A DNA stretch of 6,192 bases, from assembly GCA_002322865.1 (NCBI GenBank), contig DCOH01000020.1, forward strand, positions 46,995-53,186, in the 5' to 3' direction. Below, piece by piece: positions 1 to 6,166 of this stretch. The position numbers and the translations under genes were made by a program. This stretch comes from Sphingobacterium sp. UBA1575 (GTDB taxonomy: Bacteria > Bacteroidota > Bacteroidia > Sphingobacteriales > Sphingobacteriaceae). The notes beneath the pieces were generated by a model. The model was not told the origin of the DNA, made no database searches, and worked only from the letters and a program-made list of their open reading frames with translations. Position 1 is the first letter of the stretch, and every line of letters starts with the position of its first letter.

Positions 1-747
1 GATTCCATAGCCCAGAATCCTGACATTCAAAAAATTACCTTCAAATCTTTGGTGAACCATACTTCCGGCCTTCCAAGGCTAGCAGATAACTGGAATAAAG
101 GCCCTAAATTCTCTATGGTTGACCCTTATGCTTTTTATGATCGAAAACAACTTTTTACTTATTTAAAAAATTACCAAGCAAAGGGAGATCCTGAGACGGA
201 ATATGCCTACAGCAATTTAGGTTTTGGTCTATTGGCCGAATTGATATCCATCATCCAGAAAAAACCGTATATGCAATTGGTCAAGGAGTCCATTCTTGTT
301 CCATTGGAAATGGCCAATACTTCGGATAAAGTCGATCCGAAAAATAAGAATATTGCCCCTCCCCATAATAAGGAAGGCACAAAAGTTCCTTTTTGGAATT
401 TCCAAGCAATGGCAGGTGCAGGAGCTTTGAAATCCTCCTTGAACGATATGTTGCGATATACCATTGCACAATTGACCTATCCGGAAACGGATATCCAAAA
501 AGCGATGAACCTCACCAAGCAATTCACTTTTTTCGTGCCGCCAAACTCGGATATCGGTATGGCCTGGCACATGAACATGTTGGAAGGCATGACCTATTAT
601 TGGCATAATGGTGGAACAGCTGGTTCCAGTTCCTTTATTGGCTTTGTGCCCGATGAGAAGTCGGTCGTGATCATCCTCTCCAATTCGGAAATCGATGTGA
701 CCCAAACAGGCATACAGCTACTTGAAAAGGTATTGACCACTAAGTAA
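1..747 (+). CDS. Serine hydrolase, beta-lactamase (class C / penicillin-binding) family, 5'-truncated
   Basis: The reading frame is open from base 1, so the start lies upstream; 248 residues are visible and a TAA ends the gene. The conserved block L-V-N-H-T-S-G-L-P (bases 49-75) is typical of the Beta-lactamase (PF00144) fold of AmpC, esterase EstB and D-aminopeptidase relatives. The second active-site motif Y-S-N is at bases 208-216, inside a segment reading YAYSNLGFGLL. The third motif, H-N-G (equivalent to KTG/HxG), is at 604-612 and is followed by GTAGSSSF. The catalytic S-x-x-K, which normally precedes the HTSGLP block, must be upstream of the window, so catalytic competence cannot be confirmed. 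Family members are usually exported and act on peptides, esters or beta-lactams; the substrate cannot be told from sequence. The protein ends soon after the catalytic domain, with no extra C-terminal domain. Family confidence is high, specific function unknown. Confidence 0.93.
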   Translation, partial: DSIAQNPDIQKITFKSLVNHTSGLPRLADNWNKGPKFSMVDPYAFYDRKQLFTYLKNYQAKGDPETEYAYSNLGFGLLAELISIIQKKPYMQLVKESILVPLEMANTSDKVDPKNKNIAPPHNKEGTKVPFWNFQAMAGAGALKSSLNDMLRYTIAQLTYPETDIQKAMNLTKQFTFFVPPNSDIGMAWHMNMLEGMTYYWHNGGTAGSSSFIGFVPDEKSVVIILSNSEIDVTQTGIQLLEKVLTTK

Positions 748-767
748 TATACCTCAAATAAAAAAAC

Positions 768-807
768 AATAGCGGAAAGTCCTTTACAGACTTCCCGCTA
801 TTTTTTT
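768..807. terminator. Bidirectional intrinsic terminator
   Basis: A 13-bp stem with one A/C mismatch (768-780 against 790-802) encloses a 9-nt loop. A T-run (801-807) follows on the plus strand. An A-run before it (758-766, broken by one T) gives a T-run on the minus strand. It sits between the converging serine hydrolase and ridA genes, so it can end transcription from both sides. Confidence 0.88.
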
Positions 808-855
808 CTCCATCTGTTAAAACGTCAGGAGCATATACGGGTTTATTTGTGTGCT

Positions 856-1230
856 TTATACCTCTGCGATGATCTCTACCTCGAGCTTGTATCCCTGCGG
901 AAGCTCCGGCACGATGATCACCGTTCTTACAGGTTTGTGTTTACCGATAAAATCGGCAAACAAAGCATTGAACTGCTTCCAATATTGCACATCGGAGAGG
1001 TAAGTCGTCACTTTTACTACTTTTTGAAAGTTGGTCGATGAGGCCAATAGGATGTCTTCCAGATTATGGAAAACCACATTGAACTGTTCCTCAAATTCCG
1101 CATTTTCATAGTCCTTTCCTTCTTTCGAGATGGGCAATTGTCCAGAAACAAACAATAAATGGTTGGACACTATGGCTGTACTATAGTGTCCATTGGCTTT
1201 AGGTATCCGACTACCTTGTAATATTTTCAT
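856..1230 (-). CDS. ridA: RidA family reactive enamine/imine deaminase
   Basis: A 124-residue protein of the YjgF/YER057c/UK114 (RidA) family, close to the usual 125-130 residues. Known members are cytosolic trimers that hydrolyse reactive 2-aminoacrylate-type enamines released by PLP enzymes such as serine/threonine dehydratase. Residues that correspond to the E. coli active site are visible: Tyr16 (GHYSTAI), Ser29 in FVSGQLPIS, Arg102 (PVRTVIIVPELP) and Glu117 in LEVEIIAEV. The conserved arginine supports a true deaminase rather than one of the Arg-less paralogues. The ATG at 1230 was chosen. A TTG three codons upstream (1239) is in frame, but a stop codon directly precedes it, and the N-terminus MKILQ fits family members better. 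The gene lies 81 bp downstream of an AraC-type gene on the same strand, which may be co-transcribed with it. RidA subfamilies differ in substrate, so the exact role is less certain than the family. Confidence 0.93.
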   Translation of the reverse strand: MKILQGSRIPKANGHYSTAIVSNHLLFVSGQLPISKEGKDYENAEFEEQFNVVFHNLEDILLASSTNFQKVVKVTTYLSDVQYWKQFNALFADFIGKHKPVRTVIIVPELPQGYKLEVEIIAEV

Positions 1231-1311
1231 GTTCAACAATTATTTTCATCATTCCCCTTACAAAATAACCTCATGCTTAAAAATTAAAATAGAACGATAT
1301 TAGCGTAAGGG

Positions 1312-1746
1312 CTAAGTTTCTTCTATGGGCAATTCTTTTGGCAAGCAGCCAACAGTCTGTCTAAAGAAGCGTGTAAAATGGCTCTGATCGGCAAAACCGC
1401 ACAAAAAAGCCACTTCCGTAAGGGAATAATTCTTCGAACGTATTAATTCGATCGCCCGAATTATCCGCACTTTTCTTTGGTAAAGCCGTAGCGAACTTCC
1501 TACATATTTCGGGAAATATTTCGAAATGGTGACCTTATGGACACCGCATAAAGCGGCCAATTCTTCCAGACCAACTGTTTTGTTCCAGTTCTCCAAAAGA
1601 TACTCTTTTGCTGTATTTACCCAATGTGGAATTTGTAATTGTTCTACCCTTTTTTTGTTACCCTCTTCTATTTTTAAGATCAAGGCTTCTATCTCTCTAA
1701 AAGTCTGTTCATCCCTATAACTCAGATCTTTATAAATATTAATCAT
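1312..1746 (-). CDS. AraC-family transcriptional regulator, DNA-binding half only
   Basis: 144 residues. After a helical linker rich in charged residues (about 1-40) comes a complete AraC/XylS DNA-binding domain with two helix-turn-helix units. The first is at about 59-80 (VGLEELAALCGVHKVTISKY). The second is at about 108-139 and carries the family signature around FADQSHFTRFFRQTVG. AraC-type proteins of this sequence style in Bacteroidota usually have an N-terminal cupin-like sensor and are roughly 250-290 residues long (recalled, not searched). That sensor is missing here. An in-frame TGA lies four codons upstream of the ATG, so the frame cannot be extended. It may be a natural stand-alone DNA-binding protein or the surviving 3' part of a truncated gene. 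The domain itself shows no frameshift or internal stop. ridA follows 81 bp downstream on the same strand and is the obvious candidate partner or target; this is inference. Confidence 0.88.
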   Translation of the reverse strand: MINIYKDLSYRDEQTFREIEALILKIEEGNKKRVEQLQIPHWVNTAKEYLLENWNKTVGLEELAALCGVHKVTISKYFPKYVGSSLRLYQRKVRIIRAIELIRSKNYSLTEVAFLCGFADQSHFTRFFRQTVGCLPKELPIEET

Positions 1747-1999
1747 TCTATAGCATCAATTGAATTTTACGCATAGGCATTCCTCACAGCTCTGTTCTCA
1801 GCTGTTAAGGGTAGATTGTTCTTTTCATAGGTGGGGATGATGCTATTTTTAGGTAGACTAAAATGAAAAGAATAAGGAAATCCCACAAGAATTTCCACTA
1901 CTCGCCTTTGACAAGCTAAAGCTACGGAAATTTTTGTTTAATGAAATGTTAAATTTTAATATTAGGAAAATAAAAGCCCTTTTAAGTAAATTGAAAAAT
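1747..1999. other. Intergenic region with inverted repeats and an unassigned open frame
   Basis: No confident gene is present. The stretch nearest the AraC-type gene holds the inverted repeat ACAGCT/AGCTGT (1786-1791 and 1800-1805). A second, REP-like palindromic segment occupies about 1876-1931. On the minus strand a frame without stop codons runs for 56 codons (stop at 1767-1769, upstream stop at 1938-1940) but has no ATG and only two internal GTG codons, so it is not called as a gene. Bases 1932-1999 are very AT-rich. Promoters for the AraC-type gene must lie in this interval, but no clear TAnnTTTG was found on the minus strand. Confidence 0.5.
1876..1931. repeat. REP-like palindromic segment
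   Basis: Three copies of the same hexamer alternate in orientation: GGAAAT (1876-1881), ATTTCC (1891-1896) and GGAAAT (1926-1931). The outer pair 1891-1896/1926-1931 encloses a smaller hairpin, CTTT (1906-1909) against AAAG (1918-1921), with GACAAGCT as its loop. The core resembles, from memory, a CTTCGACAAGCTCAGG-type palindrome seen between genes in many bacterial genomes, here with the stem base pairs changed. Whether it is repeated in this genome cannot be seen from one window. Confidence 0.4.
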
Positions 2000-2503
2000 T
2001 TACTCTTTTTGCTTTTTCAGAAATGGTAACATTTTTGCCACTTTGCTCTCCCCATCGATTTGGAACAGCAATTTGGAGGTCTTCCGATCATAGATGTAGG
2101 TGGCTGGAAAATTCTTCGGATGGAACTTCAGGATAAACTCCCCTTCTGGATCGTGGAGGAACTTTACATTGGCGTAGTTCTTCAATTCCTTAGCAAACAT
2201 GTTGATATAGCCTTCAACCAAAGGTTTCTCCTGCATGGCGATAAAATAGTAATCCACTAAACTGTCCAATGCTGGAATAGCTTTGGCCAATTCATGCCCT
2301 AATTCCTGGCAGTGGCCACAACCTGCATCATAGAGAATGAACACTTGTTTATGGTTTGTATTCAAGGAGTCTCGCGAAAAGAAAGCGCCTTGCTCGTAAT
2401 CTTTAAATTTATGGAATGGAGGAATGCTATCAGGTACTTGTGCTTGAAGATTTACCGTTAAAAGCAGGATTATAGCAAAAAGAAAGGATTTTTTCTGTAA
2501 CAT
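2000..2503 (-). CDS. Exported thioredoxin-fold protein with CGHC active site
   Basis: 167 residues. The N-terminus MLQKKSFLFAIILLLTVNLQAQ is a Sec signal peptide: basic start, hydrophobic core about 7-18, and a likely signal peptidase I site near AQ at 21-22. There is no lipobox cysteine. The mature part has a thioredoxin fold: a beta strand QVFILYD, the redox motif C62-G-H-C65, and the cis-proline loop NFPATY with Pro133 opposite it. It is expected to act in the periplasm as a thiol-disulfide oxidoreductase, related in outline to the TlpA/ResA type; CGHC is also the motif of protein disulfide isomerases. The direction (reductant or oxidant) and partners are unknown. The gene stands alone, divergent from purN across a 117-bp gap. 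The weak 8-bp hairpin spanning the stop codon has no T-run, so no terminator is called. Confidence 0.9.
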   Translation of the reverse strand: MLQKKSFLFAIILLLTVNLQAQVPDSIPPFHKFKDYEQGAFFSRDSLNTNHKQVFILYDAGCGHCQELGHELAKAIPALDSLVDYYFIAMQEKPLVEGYINMFAKELKNYANVKFLHDPEGEFILKFHPKNFPATYIYDRKTSKLLFQIDGESKVAKMLPFLKKQKE

Positions 2504-2575
2504 ACCTCAATTTAACAAATCCTTACGGAAATACCTAATATTCATATTAAAGGCATTCCCTTGACAAAAAAACGC

Positions 2576-2583
2576 TATATTTG
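2576..2583 (+). promoter_or_regulatory. Candidate purN promoter, -7 element TATATTTG
   Basis: TATATTTG is a full match to the Bacteroidota -7 consensus TAnnTTTG, 37 bp before the purN GTG. It predicts a transcript starting near 2588-2590 and a leader of about 30 nt. A TTGAC at 2561-2565 lies upstream, but its spacing is shorter than expected for a -33 box. The leader contains a short inverted repeat, GTTAA (2595-2599) and TTAAC (2609-2613). Confidence 0.6.
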
Positions 2584-2620
2584 ATTTTTATCAGGTTAAA
2601 CATTACTATTAACGAAACGA

Positions 2621-3196
2621 GTGAAAAAACGTATTGCCATATTTGCTTCCGGTTCAGGGTCCAATGCCCAAAAGATCATGGAGCATTTCAAATACTCCGA
2701 CTCTGCAGAAGTTGCCTTAGTGTTGAGCAACAATCCCGAAGCTTTTGTGCTTCAACGCGCAGATAATTTCGAAATCCCAACCCATGTATTTGATAAGCAC
2801 GATTTCTATCAAACAGATGAAGTGGTTAACCTCTTAAAACGTTTGGATATTGATCTGGTTGTTCTGGCTGGATTTTTATGGTTGGTACCTGAAAACCTAC
2901 TGAAAGCTTTCCCGAATAAGATCATTAATATACACCCTGCCCTTTTACCGAAATTCGGTGGTAAAGGCATGTATGGTGATCGGGTTCATAAGGCTATTTT
3001 GGATGCCGGAGAAGAGGAGCATGGAATCACCATCCATTTCGTAAATGAGCATTTTGATGAAGGTGAGGTTATTTATCAGGCAAAATTCCGTGTGGAACCT
3101 GGAGATACCTTAGAGATCATCAAGTTCAATGGACAGCAATTGGAACACCTGCACTACCCAAAGGTTATTGAAAACCTATTGAAGAAATACAATTAA
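2621..3196 (+). CDS. purN: Phosphoribosylglycinamide formyltransferase
   Basis: 191 residues, the normal length for PurN. The enzyme transfers a formyl group from 10-formyltetrahydrofolate to glycinamide ribonucleotide (GAR), the third step of de novo purine synthesis, in the cytosol. The phosphate-binding loop is GSGSN at 11-15. The catalytic region reads NIHPALLPKFGGKGMYG, with Asn103 and His105 matching E. coli Asn106 and His108. The catalytic Asp146 lies in HFDEGEVIYQ (E. coli Asp144). The start is GTG at 2621: no in-frame ATG exists between it and the upstream stop at 2582-2584, and the next residues KKRIAIFASGSGSN are exactly where the family begins. No Shine-Dalgarno is visible, as is normal for this phylum. 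The 3' end is only 24 bp from the end of the converging esterase gene, with no evident terminator between. purH lies downstream in the same orientation beyond that gene. Confidence 0.97.
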   Translation: MKKRIAIFASGSGSNAQKIMEHFKYSDSAEVALVLSNNPEAFVLQRADNFEIPTHVFDKHDFYQTDEVVNLLKRLDIDLVVLAGFLWLVPENLLKAFPNKIINIHPALLPKFGGKGMYGDRVHKAILDAGEEEHGITIHFVNEHFDEGEVIYQAKFRVEPGDTLEIIKFNGQQLEHLHYPKVIENLLKKYN

Positions 3197-3220
3197 TCGG
3201 TCTTTCAAAGGGATTGTTGA

Positions 3221-4414
3221 TTATTTCTCCTTAAATAACAAAGGCACAAATTCCAGCATGTATTTCCGCCAATTGGACCAACTATGGCCTCCTTCGGATT
3301 CATGGTAGGTATATGGCATGTGTATGGAATCTAATTTCTTTCGATAATCTACCCCTACTTGGTACAGAAAGTCCCGTTTCCCCATTCCCATCCAGTAAAG
3401 CTTATATCCGTTATTCTTTTGGGATACTAAATGCTGATCAAAATCGGTATAAACTGGCAGGTCTGCCATATCCCCCATCTTGAAAGCCGCAGAGAAAAGA
3501 CCGATATAATCAAATGTCTTTGGATAGTTGGCAGAAATAAACAGGGTATGGGAGCCGCCCATGGAAAGCCCAGCAATGGCCCGATTAGCACGATCCTTTT
3601 TGGTTCGGAAATGACGATCTATATATTGGATGATCTCCGGAAAGGAGTTCTCCATCAAACCAGAGCCAATATCTTTCCCTGGAATATTTATCTGATAGGT
3701 CTTAGGGCTATATCCTGGAGCAGCCGCATTGGGAAGATGGCCATTGGGCATCACCACGATCATGGGTTTAGCCTTGCCTTCAGCAATCAGCTTATCCATG
3801 ATAAAAGGCAGCCTACCAAGTTCTACCCATGCCCCCTCATCCCCCGTCATGCCATGAAGAAGATATAAAACCGGGTATTTCTGTTTGCTGTTCTCATAAC
3901 CAGGAGGCAGATAAATATTCATCCTTCGCGCCCCATGTTCAGTTTTCGAAGGATACCAGGTCTGAAGTAGCGTTCCATGGGGAACCTTTTGGGCCTTATA
4001 GTAATCCCCAACGCCTCCATTTGGTATGATATAGCTATATAGACTATTCCCATCTCGGATTACCCTTGGATTTTTCATGTCCAGAACAGAAACCCCATCC
4101 ACTAAAAAATAATAATGCAACAGATCAGAAGGAAGACTATCCAGTTCAACCGACCAATTTTCTCCAGAACGATCCGCAGTCATCCTGATCAGCCTTTTTC
4201 CAAAATCATTGCTTTCTATCCAATGGGCAAATAGGTTTACATCCTTGGCCTTAGGCGCAAAAATCTCAAACCGATACTTCCCATCAGCGGTCCTCTTTTC
4301 TGCATCGTATAGATAAAGCTGTGAAGACTTAAAATCGCCAACAGCTGGCTGGGCGGCAAGCTTGCAGGTACAGGCCAGAAATAATCCCAAAAGAAGGTAA
4401 TATGCTTTATTCAT
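3221..4414 (-). CDS. Secreted alpha/beta-hydrolase esterase (putative esterase / CE1-like) with N-terminal early-set domain
   Basis: 397 residues from the ATG at 4414. Residues 1-22 form a signal peptide (MNKAYYLLLGLFLACTCKLA core, cleavage probably near AAQ). Cys14 is not preceded by a good lipobox, so secretion rather than lipidation is favoured. Residues about 30-135 resemble the Ig-like early-set (CBM48-like) domain found before such esterases (YRFEIFAPKAKDVNLFAHW). From about 150 comes the esterase domain (PF00756 type): PVLYLLHGMTGDEGAW near the oxyanion hole, the nucleophile Ser284 in GLSMGG, probable acid Asp348 in MGMGKRD, and His377 in EGGHSW. Relatives include feruloyl and acetylxylan esterases and other carbohydrate esterases; the substrate here is unknown and no polysaccharide-utilisation genes are nearby. 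An in-frame ATG at 4492 would add 26 residues but would overlap the purH start and place extra sequence ahead of the signal peptide, so it was rejected. The gene separates purN from purH. Confidence 0.9.
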   Translation of the reverse strand: MNKAYYLLLGLFLACTCKLAAQPAVGDFKSSQLYLYDAEKRTADGKYRFEIFAPKAKDVNLFAHWIESNDFGKRLIRMTADRSGENWSVELDSLPSDLLHYYFLVDGVSVLDMKNPRVIRDGNSLYSYIIPNGGVGDYYKAQKVPHGTLLQTWYPSKTEHGARRMNIYLPPGYENSKQKYPVLYLLHGMTGDEGAWVELGRLPFIMDKLIAEGKAKPMIVVMPNGHLPNAAAPGYSPKTYQINIPGKDIGSGLMENSFPEIIQYIDRHFRTKKDRANRAIAGLSMGGSHTLFISANYPKTFDYIGLFSAAFKMGDMADLPVYTDFDQHLVSQKNNGYKLYWMGMGKRDFLYQVGVDYRKKLDSIHMPYTYHESEGGHSWSNWRKYMLEFVPLLFKEK

Positions 4415-4435
4415 GTTTATCCGGTTAATCCTAAT

Positions 4436-4443
4436 CAAAAATA
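4436..4443 (-). promoter_or_regulatory. Candidate esterase promoter, -7 element TATTTTTG
   Basis: On the minus strand these bases read TATTTTTG, a full match to TAnnTTTG, 21 bp before the chosen ATG at 4414. This would give a short leader. No convincing -33 TTG was found at the right spacing. An AT-rich background makes chance matches possible. Confidence 0.45.
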
Positions 4444-4456
4444 AAAAAAATATAGT

Positions 4457-4464
4457 TACCTTTG
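4457..4464 (+). promoter_or_regulatory. Candidate purH promoter, -7 element TACCTTTG
   Basis: TACCTTTG matches TAnnTTTG and ends 19 bp before the purH ATG, predicting a leader of roughly 15 nt. Its expected -33 region (about 4431-4438) coincides with the minus-strand -7 element of the esterase gene. No TTG is present there. Confidence 0.55.
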
Positions 4465-4483
4465 CCGCTCCAAACAATACGCA

Positions 4484-6010
4484 ATGAATCATCCTGTAAA
4501 GATTAAAAATGCATTAGTTTCTGTATATTACAAAGACAACCTTGCACCTCTAATTCAGTTACTTAACAAATTTGGAGTAACCTTTTATTCCACAGGCGGA
4601 ACTGAAGCCTTTATCCGCGACCTGAACATCCCAGTAGAACGTGTAGAAGACCTAACCGGTTACCCATCCATCCTTGGTGGACGTGTAAAAACATTACACC
4701 CTAATGTTTTCGGTGGAATCTTATCTCCCCGTCCATTGGCTGATGATAAAGCCCAATTGGAAACTTACAACATTCCAGAAATTGACTTGGTTATTGTTGA
4801 CCTTTATCCATTTGAGGAAACAGTAGCGTCAGGCGCATCTGAACAAGATATCATCGAAAAAATCGATATCGGAGGAATTTCATTGATCCGCGCAGCAGCT
4901 AAGAACTTTAACGATGTGGTGATCATCTCTTCGAAGAATGATTATACCGAGCTGGAAACGATCCTAGCGGCGCAAGAAGGAAGCACTAGCCTAGAGCAAC
5001 GTAAATCCTTCGCAAAACGTGCATTCAATACTTCTTCCCATTACGATACCGCGATCTTCAATTACTTCAATCAAGAAGAACCTTTGGAGGTTTTCAAGCA
5101 GTCGGAACAAACCGCACAAGTATTGCGTTATGGCGAGAACCCTCATCAAAAAGGTGTTTTCTTCGGAAACTTGGACAGCATGTTCGATAAATTGAATGGT
5201 AAGGAACTTTCCTATAATAACTTGGTGGATGTGGATGCAGCAGTGGCCATCATTGATGAATTCACAGAACCTACCTTTGCGATCCTAAAACATACCAACG
5301 CCTGTGGCGTAGCGTCGAGACCTTCGGTTAAAGATGCTTGGTTGGCCGCATTGGCCTGTGATCCGGTATCTGCCTTTGGTGGCGTTTTGATTTGCAATCG
5401 TGAAGTGGATAAGGATACAGCAGAAGAAATCAATAACCTGTTTTTTGAGGTATTGATCGCACCGGCTTATTCGGAAGATGCATTGGCTATTCTTACTGCA
5501 AAGAAAAATAGAATTATCCTTCGCCGTAAAGAAGTGAAACTTCCAACACAGCAATTCAAGACGTTGTTGAATGGTGTGATCATGCAGGATAAGGACAATA
5601 CGGTGGAAGGTCCGGAATTAATGACGGCAGTTACTACAGTTAAACCGAATGAAGCCCAATTGCAGGATCTATATTTTGCCAATAAAATTGTAAAACATAC
5701 CAAATCAAATACGATTGTATTTGCTAAGGATAATACCTTGATCGCCTCTGGCGTTGGCCAAACTTCACGCGTGGATGCCCTGAAACAGGCTATCGAAAAA
5801 GCGGAATCTTTCGGTTTTGATATCAAAGGTAGCTCCATGGCATCTGATGCCTTCTTCCCTTTCCCAGACTGTGTGGAAATTGCAGGAAATGCGGGTGTTG
5901 CCGCTGTATTGCAACCAGGTGGTTCGATCAAAGACCAACTGTCCATCGATATGGCCAATGAAAAAGGTGTGGCGATGGTGACTACAGGAGTTAGGCATTT
6001 CAAACACTAA
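4484..6010 (+). CDS. purH: Bifunctional AICAR formyltransferase / IMP cyclohydrolase
   Basis: 508 residues, full length for PurH. It catalyses the last two steps of IMP synthesis: formylation of AICAR with 10-formyltetrahydrofolate, then ring closure. The N-terminal cyclohydrolase (MGS-like) domain, about 1-200, shows STGGTEAFIRD (36-46), GGRVKTLHPNVFGGIL (65-80), DLVIVDLYPFE and IDIGGISLIRAAAKNF. The C-terminal transformylase domain begins near LRYGENPHQKGVFFG (214-228). It contains LSYNNLVDVDAA, the catalytic Lys269-His270 pair in AILKHTNACGVAS, DPVSAFGG (293-300), GVGQTSRVDALKQAI and the terminal TGVRHFKH typical of the family. The ATG at 4484 gives the family N-terminus (VKIKNALVSVYYKD). 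No internal stops or frameshifts. It is divergent from the esterase gene across 69 bp and is followed by a strong terminator. In many Bacteroidota mreB follows purH, but the next gene is outside the window. Confidence 0.98.
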   Translation: MNHPVKIKNALVSVYYKDNLAPLIQLLNKFGVTFYSTGGTEAFIRDLNIPVERVEDLTGYPSILGGRVKTLHPNVFGGILSPRPLADDKAQLETYNIPEIDLVIVDLYPFEETVASGASEQDIIEKIDIGGISLIRAAAKNFNDVVIISSKNDYTELETILAAQEGSTSLEQRKSFAKRAFNTSSHYDTAIFNYFNQEEPLEVFKQSEQTAQVLRYGENPHQKGVFFGNLDSMFDKLNGKELSYNNLVDVDAAVAIIDEFTEPTFAILKHTNACGVASRPSVKDAWLAALACDPVSAFGGVLICNREVDKDTAEEINNLFFEVLIAPAYSEDALAILTAKKNRIILRRKEVKLPTQQFKTLLNGVIMQDKDNTVEGPELMTAVTTVKPNEAQLQDLYFANKIVKHTKSNTIVFAKDNTLIASGVGQTSRVDALKQAIEKAESFGFDIKGSSMASDAFFPFPDCVEIAGNAGVAAVLQPGGSIKDQLSIDMANEKGVAMVTTGVRHFKH

Positions 6011-6013
6011 TTT

Positions 6014-6048
6014 GAGTATTTAGTAGTGAGTAGTTAGTATTTAGACAC
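6014..6048. repeat. Degenerate 7-bp tandem repeat, five units
   Basis: Immediately after the purH stop the bases divide into consecutive heptamers: GAGTATT, TAGTAGT, GAGTAGT, TAGTATT and TAGACAC, the last being divergent. The first four fit KAGTAKT. Because seven is not a multiple of three, the TAG and TGA triplets fall in all three plus-strand frames (for example 6021, 6031 and 6035). Confidence 0.65.
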
Positions 6049-6065
6049 TGCTTAAAGAACTTAAG

Positions 6066-6107
6066 AAGCCGAATCAGAACAGGAATGTTTTGAATCGGCT
6101 TTTTTTT
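6066..6107 (+). terminator. purH intrinsic terminator
   Basis: A 16-bp stem (6066-6081 against 6086-6101) has one A/A mismatch and one G/U wobble. It is closed by a GGAA tetraloop of the stable GNRA class and followed by eight T residues (6100-6107). It lies 56 bp after the purH stop codon and should end the purH transcript efficiently. Confidence 0.93.
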
Positions 6108-6158
6108 AACCAATATTATCCATTTTCGATTCGTGGTATTTAACCTATGTATTCAAAA

Positions 6159-6166
6159 TATGTTTG
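6159..6166 (+). promoter_or_regulatory. Candidate promoter -7 element for a downstream gene, flanked by repeats
   Basis: TATGTTTG matches TAnnTTTG. It lies beyond the purH terminator and so would serve a gene to the right of the window. It is bracketed by an inverted repeat, TTTAACC (6139-6145) and GGTTAAA (6173-6179). A direct repeat, TCGTGGT (6131-6137 and 6181-6187), lies outside that. No gene start is visible before the window ends. Confidence 0.4.

Noticed and set aside
229..705. 158-codon open frame on the minus strand
   Set aside because: It lies entirely inside the serine hydrolase gene, whose motifs are clear, and its own translation shows no recognisable domain.
1748..1780. 10-residue open frame (MPMRKIQLML) ending 1 nt before the AraC-type start codon
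   Set aside because: It could be a leader peptide with translational coupling, but it is too short to distinguish from chance and has no ribosome binding site.
1985..2004. 8-bp perfect hairpin with GAAA loop at the end of the thioredoxin-fold gene
   Set aside because: The stem is AT-rich and overlaps the stop codon, and no T-run follows on the minus strand, so it is unlikely to terminate transcription.
2561..2565. TTGAC as a -33 or sigma70-like -35 box for purN
   Set aside because: The spacing to TATATTTG is only about 10-12 bp, shorter than either class of promoter normally uses.
2584..2620. Possible purine riboswitch or structured leader before purN
   Set aside because: The predicted leader is about 30 nt with only a 5-bp inverted repeat, too short for a known purine aptamer.
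3431..3868. 145-codon open frame on the plus strand inside the esterase gene
   Set aside because: It is antisense to the esterase core, which includes the catalytic serine motif; its own translation is not protein-like and no promoter was seen.
4415..4492. 26-residue N-terminal extension of the esterase from an ATG at 4492
   Set aside because: It would overlap the purH start codon and remove the room for the divergent promoters, and a good signal peptide starts at the ATG at 4414.
5467..6003. 178-codon open frame on the minus strand inside purH
   Set aside because: It is a shadow of the highly conserved PurH transformylase domain, with no family motif of its own.
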